Source: Brienomyrus brachyistius (Eukaryota; Chordata; Actinopteri; Osteoglossiformes; Mormyridae). Taken from it: a stretch of DNA of 64,000 nt. The notes under the pieces were generated by a model, which saw only the letters and a list, made by a program, of their open reading frames with translations, made no database searches and was not told where the DNA came from. The stretch spans positions 26,280,474 through 26,344,473 of the forward strand of contig NC_064540.1 of the NCBI RefSeq assembly GCF_023856365.1, given 5' to 3'. This document shows, piece by piece, positions 53,471-64,000 of this stretch. Positions within the stretch are counted from its first letter, which is position 1. Each line of letters begins with the position of its first letter. The translations under genes and the position numbers were made by a program.

Positions 53471-56400
53471 ATGTGCAACACAGATCAAACACTCACTAAA
53501 ACTGAGTGTGACAGAGAAAGGACTCTTTATTTTTACATCTGCATCTACAGTAGGTAATTATCTTCAGTTGCACATTTATGTTAAAGACATTGCGATTTAC
53601 CTTAGGTTTCTTGTGCTGTTTTGTTTTTCCTTGTCTTTTCAAAGCACACAGTTAAATGAAGCACATATAATTACATTTCGTGTATTGTTTTAGTTTAGCA
53701 CCATGAAGATAAAGTATGATTATGTGAAAGTCCCACGTTACGGCAATTGAGTCTGGCAGAGAGTAATTATGCTGTCATTAAAAATTGTTTAAATCAATTA
53801 TGTTAAATTATCTAGTAATTAATGGTCACAGTTGTTCTTCGCCGAAGATTGGATTGTTGTTCATAGTGACCGTCCATTTGTGACAGAATCTGTGTAATGG
53901 TTCACATTAAGTCATACAAATTGATCTGTATATAGCTACTTCATTGCGTCAAAAGTAAGCTGAACCAGTGACTTTACCATATCATAGCCCATATCGCAGT
54001 CATTTGTGCTGAGATATAATATGATGTTGCAGCTTGTGGTGTTTGTATAGTTGCCTGTTGAGTATTGCCATTGATTCATCCTCATGGGAATTTTGGGAAT
54101 GGAAGACAAAGCCAGACCAACGTGCCTTGCAGCTTTACAGCTCTTCCTGACCTTCTCTGACATTTGCACTAAAAATGAACACATTGAAATGCTGTGCCGA
54201 TTGTGTTAGAATCATCGTCATGCTTGATGAAATCAGATGGAGGTTGAGGTGAACTAGAGGTCCCATTCAAAGAATAAGAACGGGCTTTGAATTTAAGTGT
54301 TTCTTCTCCCAATTATATCTCAGAGGACTGATTGATATCCCAGCACGGACTTAAAATGCCACTGTCGTAGTCTGGGTGCAGGATGAGGGGTGACCTCCGA
54401 AAACGAAGCGAACCGTACTTTTTGGAACGTCACCGAAACTCTCCTGCTGGAATTCGGAGTCCCGCTGGGAGTGGGATTAGATCAACAGGCCTAGCGGGGA
54501 GAGACATAGATATTGGCTGAAAAAAAATGCAAATGAGACCTTTATAATTAGCAACCAACTCCTGCTTTTGCCTGCAATTTCACGTGTGCTAAGGCTGGAT
54601 AAGAGGCGCTCAGCAGACTGGCTGCTACTGAAAGTCCACAGAAGTGCCTGGATACAGGCCATAGCCAGAATGGGCTGGTGACACGTCATACTATTGCAGT
54701 AATACTACATAGATAAGCAGTCTTCATTTATATCTGTTTGCTTGATTAAACACCTCATGATATTTTGCTGTCCAATTGTCCAGCTTGACTTTATTTGTCT
54801 GGGACACAACTGTTGCCAAAGGTATCACAGTTCCAGATCCTAAAACTTCTTTTCACATGGGCTACTCATACAGCTTAAACTGCACTACTAGCACAGAGCC
54901 ATCCCCAAATGTCTGAGTAACACATAAAGCAGGGCTCTTCAAATCTGCACCGCAATTCCAAATCCAGGCCTTGTTTTTGGTTCTCCCAGGCAGTTAGTTT
55001 AATAATTACTGATTCTGATTGGCCAGAGGTTTCACAGAGGCTCACAGGTAAAGGGAGGCTGGAAAATCAGCAGTGCTTGCGCCTTGTGGGCTATGATTTG
55101 AATAGCTCTGGCATATACAGTAGGAACTGGCATCTCAGGACCTAGAGAGGTTGGAGGCAGAGCAAGGTGGAGCATCAGTAAAATACTTTGCTTAAGGTAG
55201 GTTGGCAAATTCCAGGCCAGCAATACTGGTGCCTCAGCTCAAATTCAGGAGAAAGGATGGAAAAGGAGAAATTTAAGTGGTACAATCATAAACCCCAGGT
55301 GATCAGCCAGCGTGGCCTACATATTCTGTTTTGCAAACTCCTGTGCCAGACTAGGGAGACTCGATCTTACCTCGGCAGTGATCTTTGAAGTAAATTAATC
55401 AGCTGAGGCAAAATATGGAATGACTCACGGTCAAGTATTGCCCGGGTCTGTCTGTTTTGGATAACAGCTTTTTTTATCTTTTGAAAGATGAACTGAGAAA
55501 GAGAGGAATGACTGTGGTCCACAGGGTTCAAGAAAAAAAAATCACCAAGGCAGTCGGTGAAGGATGTGTACAAATTGCTTAGTTTTCAGAAAGGCTATGG
55601 GATCTTTTTAATATTGAATTATGGAGATGAGTATGTGAATGACAGGAAATGTTTTTTATATATATTATTCTCCTGCTGCCTGTGTAAATGGACAGTACAG
55701 TGTACATATATTGGCAGTGCAGAGTGGTTAGACAGTATAATCAGTGGTCAAAGGTCAGCTTTTGGCATGATGGCGTCCATTTCCTCATGAAACCTCTTGA
55801 GCTAAAGCTTCTGTAGCTACCCAGCCATTTAAAAGGACGGTGTAACACTCATAACACCCTTCATTAATAGTCCTGGACAAGCACAAAAATAGAGTCTGAT
55901 TGAATAAATAGCAATGATGCATCACAGACAGATGCTATATGAGGTAATGGGGTTTGGGGCAGCTTTGTGATAATGGAGGTAAAAATATCCAGCTCCGAAT
56001 TCGTTGGTTCCTTTTTATAGAATCCGCATTGCATGCTGCTGTGGAAACAAACGTGGGGTACAGGTTCATATACAGAGTGCGAAAAGTGGTTAGCACCTGT
56101 GTATCGGAGTCTCACTGTCTCGCTTCTGAGGGGTGCTAGGAAAGAAAAAATGTCACCAGCAGCACTTCAGTTTCATCAGCAGATACTTCATCTTTTGATC
56201 CTTCATTCGGATCACTTTTCACCCCACCCTTAAAATACTCGACTGTAATATCCATGTAATAGCCTGAGGATGGACAGGTTACCTCTGTCAGTAAGGCGGG
56301 ATGTGGCCTACATGTATCACCAAACTCCATATTGAGCCAGTTCTTCATGAAAAGCAGGTGGAGCGAGCCTCGTATTTGAAAGCGCGACATATCGGAGGGT

Positions 56401-58199
56401 CCCGGCTCCCCTGGGCTGTGTTTCACTGCTCTCCCACTCAAAGCTTATACCTTGTGCCACCTTGTTACATTACTTGCAAATTGGGTTTATTTGTGTATCT
56501 GATTTACATGGAATTTCCAGTTTTAGTCATTTAGGATGCAGATGGTCATTTGCTGGGGTGAACCGGGGTTAAGTGTCCTGCTCAAGTCCTCATCGGGGAA
56601 ACTCGTGCTTATGGGCCCAGTTCCTTAACCATGTTCTGTTAGGTCTTTGTCCACATCAGCTTAGATGGGAACCAGGACTGAGATTATAGGGTCTAATCTT
56701 TTCACACGTTCTCTTTCACACGTTTGGGACATACTGTACAATGGACCTGCAGCTGGGCTTTCGATAGGTATCTGAACTTAAAAGTGGTGATTCCTTGGGT
56801 GTTTGCCTCTCAAGTGTATTTGCCTCTCAAGTGTAACCCTCTATACCATGTTCTACATCCACATGCTTCTAAAAATAAGGGCAATGAGCTGTAAAAAGCA
56901 TCAGTCGATAAAACATTGTGATTACATTGTGTGCTTCTATGTAATTGTATGTATGATTAAGGAAGTGTGACTTCAGGGATGGAATGGATGCTATGTGTCG
57001 ATTTAGACAAGCACATACATTTTCAGCAAGTCTGTCAGGTCATCTCGACATTACATCCCAGCTCCTCGCACACAGCTGGCCTTACTTGATTAAGAGGAGT
57101 TTTCTCAGGGTTGCCATGGTGAGCAAAGCTGAGTGGCAGATCTCATTATGGTGCCTTGCCACTGGTCGCCGTGACTTTAAGGCACCGCGTTCTCAGTTTG
57201 CAGCCAATAGCCGTGTGTTGTTTGTTTATCGCTCATCTCCAGGCAATGTGTTAGGCACCGGTTGTCTGTTTACTGCTGGACGGCTTAATGGGCACATCTG
57301 GACACAAGCTGCTCCTCTGGTGGATGGAGTACAACTGAAGGGGAGGGATAACATTGCATTCTCGGGGGCCTGGCGTCCCTTACCGCGCCTGGCTGTGTGG
57401 GCCTGCTGGTGGCCTGGCAGACCACTTTCCTTACCCCCTCCCTGCTAGCACAGCACTCGCCACCTCTCCTGTTCACCTGCTGGAATGGCATCTGCTCGGT
57501 TGCTGAGGTCACTAGTCTCCCATCTGCCCCCCCTCCATGCGAGCGGTCACACGGCCAGGCAGGGTTTTTGGCCTCCGCCCTTTTGCCACACTCCCTCAGA
57601 CTTGCAGGTGGTAATTCATGGAAATGGCACCCCCTAGTGTTGACTTGCAACTGCCCGCATGCATGTGTCGCTAGCCGATCAAACTGCAAGTTAACTCTCC
57701 CACCTTGCAAGGGGACAGTAACATCAAATTACATTCAAAGTCATTAGACTCAACAGAGACAAACAATAGACAAGGAGTAAAGCGGTGTCTACAATGTCCA
57801 TCTAAATAGCTGTTGTTCTTCTGTCCAGAATGTATGTAAAATTAGTTGCACAGAAAACTAAGGAATGAAATATGCTGTGCCCAAGGGTATTAATCCAATC
57901 ACTGAAAATGGAGTTTGGACACCATATTACATCGAGCACTGATGGAACTGCCATGACCTGTTAAATGTTGTGTTTTTTTATTTGCAATTTTGTACACACA
58001 TCTCCCTTGCTGACTGCATGAATGAGCTGTGATATAGGGCCATAGGCAGCTTATTAAATAGGTTATTGTTCTACAAGACGGGCAGGAGAACAGGTCAGAG
58101 CGTTCTGACAATAAAGAAAAATCCGGAGAACATCAAATCCAGAGATTATGGGGTCTGCACTCAAAGGAATGGCACATATCTGGTCGTGTGTGGTTAATC
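53471..58199. other. kcnd3 intron, mostly unique sequence
   Basis: Contains a 17-bp direct duplication (tttgcctctcaagtgta near 56802 and 56819) and a diverged SINE-like remnant near 56540-56640 (aagtgtcctgctcaagtcct). The block 57130-57680 is relatively GC-rich, with ORFs of up to 154 codons but no family signature. Confidence 0.45.
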
Positions 58200-58720
58200 T
58201 GGATGTTATTTGCTAAGGAATGCATCAGCCACGTCTTTCTCCTTGAGTTATGCACATAAAATGTAATGTCAAAGACAGATTAATACTCATTTAAGTTAAT
58301 TGAGTTATTTTTTGAGAAACGCTTTCGCTTCCTCAGACATCCGCTGACAACCTAAAATTCAATATTATTGTCGTGAAGCCGATTTTGTTGTCCTCAGAGC
58401 AAAAGACAAAATAAATATATAACAGGATGATTGTGGAACATTTGAGATTAATACGGCTAATTAAGGCAAGTGCTTAAACCGAGCACTGTCATTCCGCTGT
58501 GTCAATTCTCCCCATCAGCAAAAATAACTTCCTTTCTAGAGCATTCACCGTCCATAAATTCCTGGCGTCCTTGTAATTCGTTTCCTAAATTAAATTATCA
58601 TGGTATGAAAACATAGGAATTCAGCTGCCTCCCAACTGAGAGCAAACTGGGTAGGGACTCCTTATTTTAGACTCGCTTCATATTTAAATTTAATCACCAA
58701 ATCTTCCCCCTAATCTGCTA
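58200..58720. promoter_or_regulatory. Candidate conserved non-coding element (intron)
   Basis: A long non-repetitive block has many ATTA/TAAT sites (gattaatactcatttaagtt, gagattaatacggctaatta) and unbroken unique sequence, the visual profile of vertebrate developmental enhancers. Not tested by alignment. Confidence 0.28.
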
Positions 58721-60151
58721 TCCCACACCTCATCTGTTGCGCTCCACATTTACTGATTCACACGTTCCTCCCTTTAGAAAGGTGCCCCTAGCCAGGATCT
58801 TTTTGAAGTATCAACCTTGCTCAGAATAGTATTGTCACAGTGCTAACGGCTACAATGTCCCTGTGTAAGAAGCTGAGGATGATTTTCTTATTGCTTAAGT
58901 AAATCCACTCTCTGGAAGCTCTCGGCCATGGATATGTCAAAGCTGGCTGAATGGCCGGAAACATATATTTTCATTATTTTTCAGCTCTGCTGACGTTTCA
59001 TTCACAGTAACTTCCATAGTTCTCTTTTTCACAACGCTGCGTGTGCTTGTACCGCTTCTTAGTTTACAATTCAGAGTTAAGTATCTTTCTCAAGGGTGCA
59101 TCCACAGAGAAGCTTAGCAGGAAGATCTATGGTGATTCTCTAAGTCAAATCCATTTCTTAAGTTATTTCCCCCATAGTATAGTCTGAGGAAACATTATGT
59201 TCTTACTCCTCTGACCTACTGCACTATTATGCTGAGGAGATTTCCAGCTGTGCATAGTCTCTTAGGATGCAAACCCGCTGAGTGGGAAAACTTCCATCAT
59301 GTCTGAAAATCCCGCAGTGCTTCAAATGTGTCCCCAAGTTTACTTTCATATGCACTGAAACCTGTCCGTGGCGAACATCTTGATGCAGAACAAATTAATA
59401 TTTCAGTGGCAAAAGCGACGGGGCTCATCGTGTCTCTGATGAAGTGCCCTTGAAGGCCCTTGGCTGATGGAACCTCTCCCCCATCTCTAATCGAGTTCCT
59501 TTTGTACCCTTTGGCTCTGGGGTTCCTCAGCGCACGAGCAAAGAAACAAATGTTTACTGCCTTCAGTGCCCTTGAAGATGCTGAGGGAGCTCATTCACAC
59601 ATCCACTCCTATTGACCCCAGTATCCCTCCTGCCAGCCCTCCCTACAGCGATGGTGTGATATAGCTAAACGAAACACACTGAGCACACACTCATTGTGTG
59701 ACAGCTTTCCACTGCTATAGGAGTCGCTTAGGTACCTCTTATGGGTAAATTCTTACTGCCTCACTCTGGGTACTCCCAAAGGTGTGTATTATTTAGTGTG
59801 AGGTGCATTTTCCACTGCAATGACAATCTGACATCCAGAGGTGATCTTCAGTTGCTTTAATAACATTTGCCTCTTTGCAAAATCCGCTTCAAAAAGGGTC
59901 TCCGGGGAAAAACAAATGAATTAAAATGACATGTGTGTGACTGCTGAGGGACACCCTGAAATCTAACAAATAATGGCTTACAGTGGGAGATTTTTGTTGT
60001 GTCCTTGGCTGTGAAGCCTGGACATTTTCTTAACAGAACGTAATACTTGAGAAAGATTATCATGCAGTTAGGTCATCTTCCAGTGAAACGTGGATCCCAG
60101 TGAGACAGAGACCTCCAAAAATCCCCCAGATCTTTCGGCTAATAAACATCC
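58721..60151. other. kcnd3 intron, unique sequence
   Basis: No repeat or exon that I can name. Confidence 0.45.
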
Positions 60152-60277
60152 AACCATCCATCCATTTTCTGAAACCGCTCATCCTATTCAGGGTCACAGG
60201 GAGTCCGGAGCCTTTCCCAGAGGCTATGGGTGCAAGACAGGGAACAACCCAGGATGGGAGGTCAACCCGTCACAGGG
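60152..60277 (-). mobile_element. 5'-truncated, diverged SINE copy
   Basis: From (CATC)n through gtccggagcctttcccagag to caacccgtcacaggg, the reversed 3' third of the SINE. No clear flanking duplication. Confidence 0.8.
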
Positions 60278-62399
60278 TTAAAAAACGTAAACAGTACAAA
60301 TGATTTAGTGCCCACTGGGACTGACATTACCAAGGCTGAGTTCCCATTGGGTTCATTACTTGTAAAGGTCTGGATGGCAAACGCAAAGCCGCTCCCCGTA
60401 CTTTAGCCAGAAGGTTATCTGAAGGCATGCAGATAGTCCTGGCACAAAGCAAAAGGCATACATATGCTTTCTCTGTCCTTCCCTGTCAGTTCGGCATACT
60501 CAGACTGTTCTCCCTAACCCCTCAGACAATTTCTTGTCCCAAGCTCATTTTCTTAATCACTATGTCTTCTGCAGCAGGTTAAGTACAGCAGAATGACTCC
60601 TGAACCCAATTTGTCTCCTATAAAATGTATCGGGATCTGGGCTTTTCTTAATAGAATTTTTTTTCCCCAAAACAAGTAAAGCTTCAAATGTCAATAACAT
60701 AGCAATCGGAGTTTTAAAACTTACAGAGCATACGCAGAAACCTCACAGGAAATCGAAATAGCCTCTTCCTTTTTATCTGAACAAAATGCAGAGCCTGTTC
60801 CCTAACACTGGAATCATTAATGGAGGCCCTCATAATGATAGCAGTGGAATTTAATTTAACTTTATCGGAGGAGCACTAAACTGGCTAACCCTATTTAGGA
60901 GGAACGATACTTTACAGCTGCCACTCGTGACCGAAATGCAGAACAAACCTGTATATTCAGACTGGGTCACACAGACTCATTGCTGTCTATACTCCCTAGT
61001 GTTGTCGTTACCAAGGCAACGACCACTTAGCCCGCACTCCTGGTAGCGCCACGACTTACCAGGGGAGTCAGTTGAAATTTGGACGCTAAACTCACTTAAA
61101 AATGATCTCTGCTTCTTGAGGAAAATGGTATAATCTGAGGTGCTTGCATGTGGGTAATGGCTTGAAGTAAAGGTCAAGAGGGCTGTTAGAAGCAGCATAT
61201 AGGTCACAGACACAACCAGCTTTCTCACAGTGAAATATGACTGGTCCCTGGTCAAGGTCTCAAACACAAATGATGTGATACAGCGAAGGTCAACACCAGA
61301 ATAATAGGTGTTGTTTCATATCCACACCCAAATTTTGCTGAAGTGCGACAGTTAAAGTGGTCCCACTCCCTGATCCTAATTTCTACCTTGACAATTTGCT
61401 TTAACGTCTCACAACTTCACAGCAGAGAATTGTGCAACAGGAAGTTGTTTATCACATTGCAAGGTGTTAAAAAAACTGCTGTAGAGGTCTTGTACCTTAG
61501 TTTTAAAATCAGTTTAGCGAACTGCAGCCTTCTCACAAGTGGCAAATGTGACCAGACGGGAGCGACGTGTAAACAAACGTAACACAGCCTATGAAGACAG
61601 ATGGGCTGCAGTCCTTCACACAGAATGTGAGATGGACTCCGAGACACTAGCAGCGGGAGTGGAGGAAGTACTTGTGATAGCAATGCTAACACTAATGTTG
61701 TAGAACAGGTATGTCTGAAGGCTGCCCATTTGAAGGGGGGCGATGTTGTGTAGGGCCGGACAGGGGGGCAGGGGGGAGTCATTAATCCCATGACAGAAGC
61801 TTCAGCTAGCTGTGTGATTCTGCATTATCATCCATTATCTACTATTAGTGTTTTAGCCCAAACAGTTAGATTTTGGCAAAAATTCTAATTTTACTGAAAA
61901 CAAACATTGCATGCCATGTGTAATGTAGCTTATATCTCTGAAGACCATAGAAATTTTCCATACTCTGCTATGATTATTCTTACATACTGAGTATCTGTGA
62001 ATGAAATACGCTTCTTCCTTATATACTGAAGATCTTCCTGTACGTTTTATGCTTATATATTAGAATCTCCCCCAGATTTTTGTTTTACTGTTGTTGGCAA
62101 AAAGGTTTATGATTTGCTTGATTAATTTACTATCTTAAGCATGGCTGGAAGAAGGCACTGTAAGTATGATCGGTCTTTCACAGGTGGACTTAGGTCAATG
62201 AAGGAGGCAAGTGTGCTGCAAAGTTTTTTGTAAGAATTTCACCAAGATTAAATTAATCTGTTACGACTCCCTAGGGGTAAAGAAAGGCTGTTTTCTCACG
62301 CTGACTTGTGGGTGTTTTCCGTCGTGTGATCAGATGCAATCCATCAGTGTAAACAGATTTCCGATGTGATCGGAGGTCCCTCTGTAAACCGCCTGTATT
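60278..62399. other. kcnd3 intron, unique sequence
   Basis: Nothing recognised. The ORFs at 60977-61267 and 61417-61791 on the minus strand have no family signature. Confidence 0.45.
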
Positions 62400-62900
62400 A
62401 TGCATTCTGACACTCACACGCCTGCTGCTGGCTGCTTGATATTCATGGGCTATGTCATAATGAAGGATAAAAAATTATACCTACTGCCAGCTAGTCTGGG
62501 TCGTGTTTTTGAGATTCATGGAAACTGCAGCATCTAATAAGCACTCAATTTCTCATTCGGATCTGCGGGCCGGTAATGGATTAACCCGTGCCGATCTTCA
62601 CTCTCGTGGCTGTGGACACATGACTCTACGAATCTGTCTTTCTCACGTGTCTTGTTCATCATTGTGAGGAGTTGTCGGCAACTTTCACTGGGCATTTGCG
62701 AAGTTCAGGCCAGAAGATTAAATCTCAGGGGAAGAGTCAGCCAAACTGTGGCATAAATTTTTTTTAAAGTATGACAGTCTCCAAAATGTCGTATTTACTT
62801 TCATCTAATTTGCAATTAGCATTTTCGCCCAGAGAGACTCATTAAAACAAGCTTCTCATTAAAACAAACATCATGAATTGTTTACCATTTCATTGTATTA
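62400..62900. promoter_or_regulatory. Candidate conserved non-coding element (intron)
   Basis: Unique, TAAT-bearing sequence (ccggtaatggattaac, atctaatttgcaattagcat, then ctcattaaaac twice), free of repeats. Weak, visual evidence only. Confidence 0.22.
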
Positions 62901-63082
62901 GCAGATGATATACTGTATGTACTAAGAGTTTGGAGGGTCTGTCTGTTTTGACAGAGGGTGATTTGCAGCCATAAATCTAGTTTATCATCTAATTCTATTT
63001 CCCATAAATCACAAAGAACATGGCCAATGTCACATACAAGGGTCCAAAAAAACTTAAAATTGAGACTAACTGGTTAAAGTAT

Positions 63083-63435
63083 ATGGGGCGGCATGGTGGT
63101 GCAGTGGTTAGCACTGTCGCCTCACACCTCTGGGACCCGGGTTCGAGTCTCCGCCTGGGTCACATGCGTGCGGAGTTTGCATGTTCTCCCCGTGTCGTCG
63201 TGGGGTTTCCTCCGGGTACTCCGGTTTCCCCCCACAGTCCAAAAACATGCTGAGGCTAATTGGAGTTGCTGAATTGCCCGTAGGTGTGCATGTGTGAGTG
63301 AATGGTGTGTGAGTGTGCCCTGCGATGGGCTGGCCCCCCATCCTGGGTTGTTCCCTGCCTCGTGCCCATTGATTCCGGGATAGGCTCCGGACCCCCCGCG
63401 ACCCAATAGGATAAGCGGTTTGGAAAATGGATGGA
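63083..63435 (+). mobile_element. tRNA-derived SINE, full length, with 12-bp target duplication
   Basis: This is the best-defined copy. The perfect duplication tggttaaagtat lies at 63071-63082 and 63436-63447. The A-box-like tggtgcagtgg is at 63097-63107 and the B-box-like ggttcgagtc at 63140-63149, followed by an unrelated body and a ggatggatgg tail. It has no poly-A tail. ORFs across it are retroposon frames. Confidence 0.95.
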
Positions 63436-63689
63436 TGGTTAAAGTATAACATTTAGAGGCTACTCCGCTTCCGCACCTTGGACACCTTAATTTAAGCGTA
63501 CAAGATTCCTACTGGCTTAGACCAGTAGCCCTGCAGTCCATGCTTTTAACCCCTACTCTGAAATGAGTGTCTGCTCCTCCTATCATGGAATACATGATTA
63601 TTCGCAAGCGGTTCTTGTTACCAGTATAAATAAATCCCTACTTTCCCCATAGAGTTAAGCCAACGTTTCTTTCCTTATCAGATGCATTT

Positions 63690-63880
63690 GTTCAACGTGA
63701 GGAAAGCTTGCGGCCACAGGGCAGGGCCTGCTAAAGTTCCTGGAGCAGCTGGAGTTAAGGGCCTCTCTCAAGGGCCCAACAGTGATACGAACACTTTAGT
63801 GGCTCCTGGATTCAAGCCCACAATCCTCCAGATATGGACACAGATCCCCAATTCACTGAGCTACAACATCTTTGCTTCAA
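63690..63880 (-). mobile_element. Second tRNA-SINE-like family, minus strand
   Basis: The sequence gagttaagggcctctctcaa then gggcccaacagtga, ggattcaagcccac and cactgagctacaacat is, reversed, a tRNA-like head (A-box tagctcagtga, B-box-like ggcttgaatcc) with a common fish SINE body phrase. It is distinct from the GGAT-tailed family. Confidence 0.5.
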
Positions 63881-64000
63881 AAAAATGGACATGCATAAGT
63901 TTTGCTTTGCATTATATCCAATCAAGAGCCTTTCCTTTGTGACTATAACACATCTCACACTATTGCAGCTGAAAAGACTTGGATTCACAGAAATAAAAAA

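Noticed and set aside
56984..57448. 154-codon frame in the intron, with an overlapping 141-codon antisense frame
   Set aside because: The region is somewhat GC-rich, which lengthens chance ORFs; both strands are open and neither translation resembles a known family.
63083..63155. tRNA-like sequence with A and B boxes
   Set aside because: It is the head of a SINE with target duplications and does not form a complete tRNA cloverleaf, so it is not annotated as a tRNA gene. The same applies to the other SINE heads.
63108..63452. 114-codon frame (also seen at 3376-3720 and 22886-23308) with a repeated protein-like sequence
   Set aside because: The same frame recurs only because the SINE recurs; the element is transcribed by RNA polymerase III type promoters and has no coding function.

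Overview
The window is vertebrate nuclear DNA, almost certainly from a ray-finned (teleost) fish. The evidence is its single recognisable gene, the repeat content (tRNA-derived SINEs with GGAT tails, hAT and Tc1/mariner-type miniature elements, short LTR-like elements) and many simple repeats. The sequence alone does not fix the species or order. No bacterial, viral or plasmid organisation is seen.

Layout. Positions 1 to about 39,000 are a gene-free, AT-rich, repeat-dense stretch. It holds full and truncated copies of one tRNA-derived SINE family, several miniature inverted-repeat elements, LTR-like repeats, nested insertions, and micro- and minisatellites. Around 39,080-39,470 a 117-bp (GA)n tract precedes a possible 5' untranslated exon. 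The first coding exon of a Kv4 (Shal-type) voltage-gated potassium channel lies at 40,449-41,551 on the plus strand, and the residues favour Kv4.3 (kcnd3). The exon encodes the N-terminus, the T1 tetramerisation domain, S1-S5 and the first half of the pore. It stops inside the selectivity-filter motif at a GT splice donor. The remaining exons (second half of the filter, S6, C-terminus) are not in the window.

Positions 41,552-64,000 are therefore read as the start of the large first coding intron. It is clearly poorer in interspersed repeats than the upstream side: one solo-LTR-like element, one truncated SINE, one full SINE and a few old fragments. It contains stretches rich in homeodomain-type TAAT motifs with a unique-sequence look, which are candidate conserved regulatory elements.

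The strongest discoveries are structural. There is a triple nested insertion (LTR-like element, then a foldback miniature element, then a SINE with an 11-bp target duplication). There is a mariner-type miniature element split by a 280-bp LTR-like element with a 5-bp target duplication, which shares its architecture with a second, oppositely oriented element in the kcnd3 intron. A SINE sits inside a compound (AC)n(AT)n...(AT)n(GT)n tract, and there is an approximately 200-bp foldback hairpin. No undescribed protein-coding system was found.
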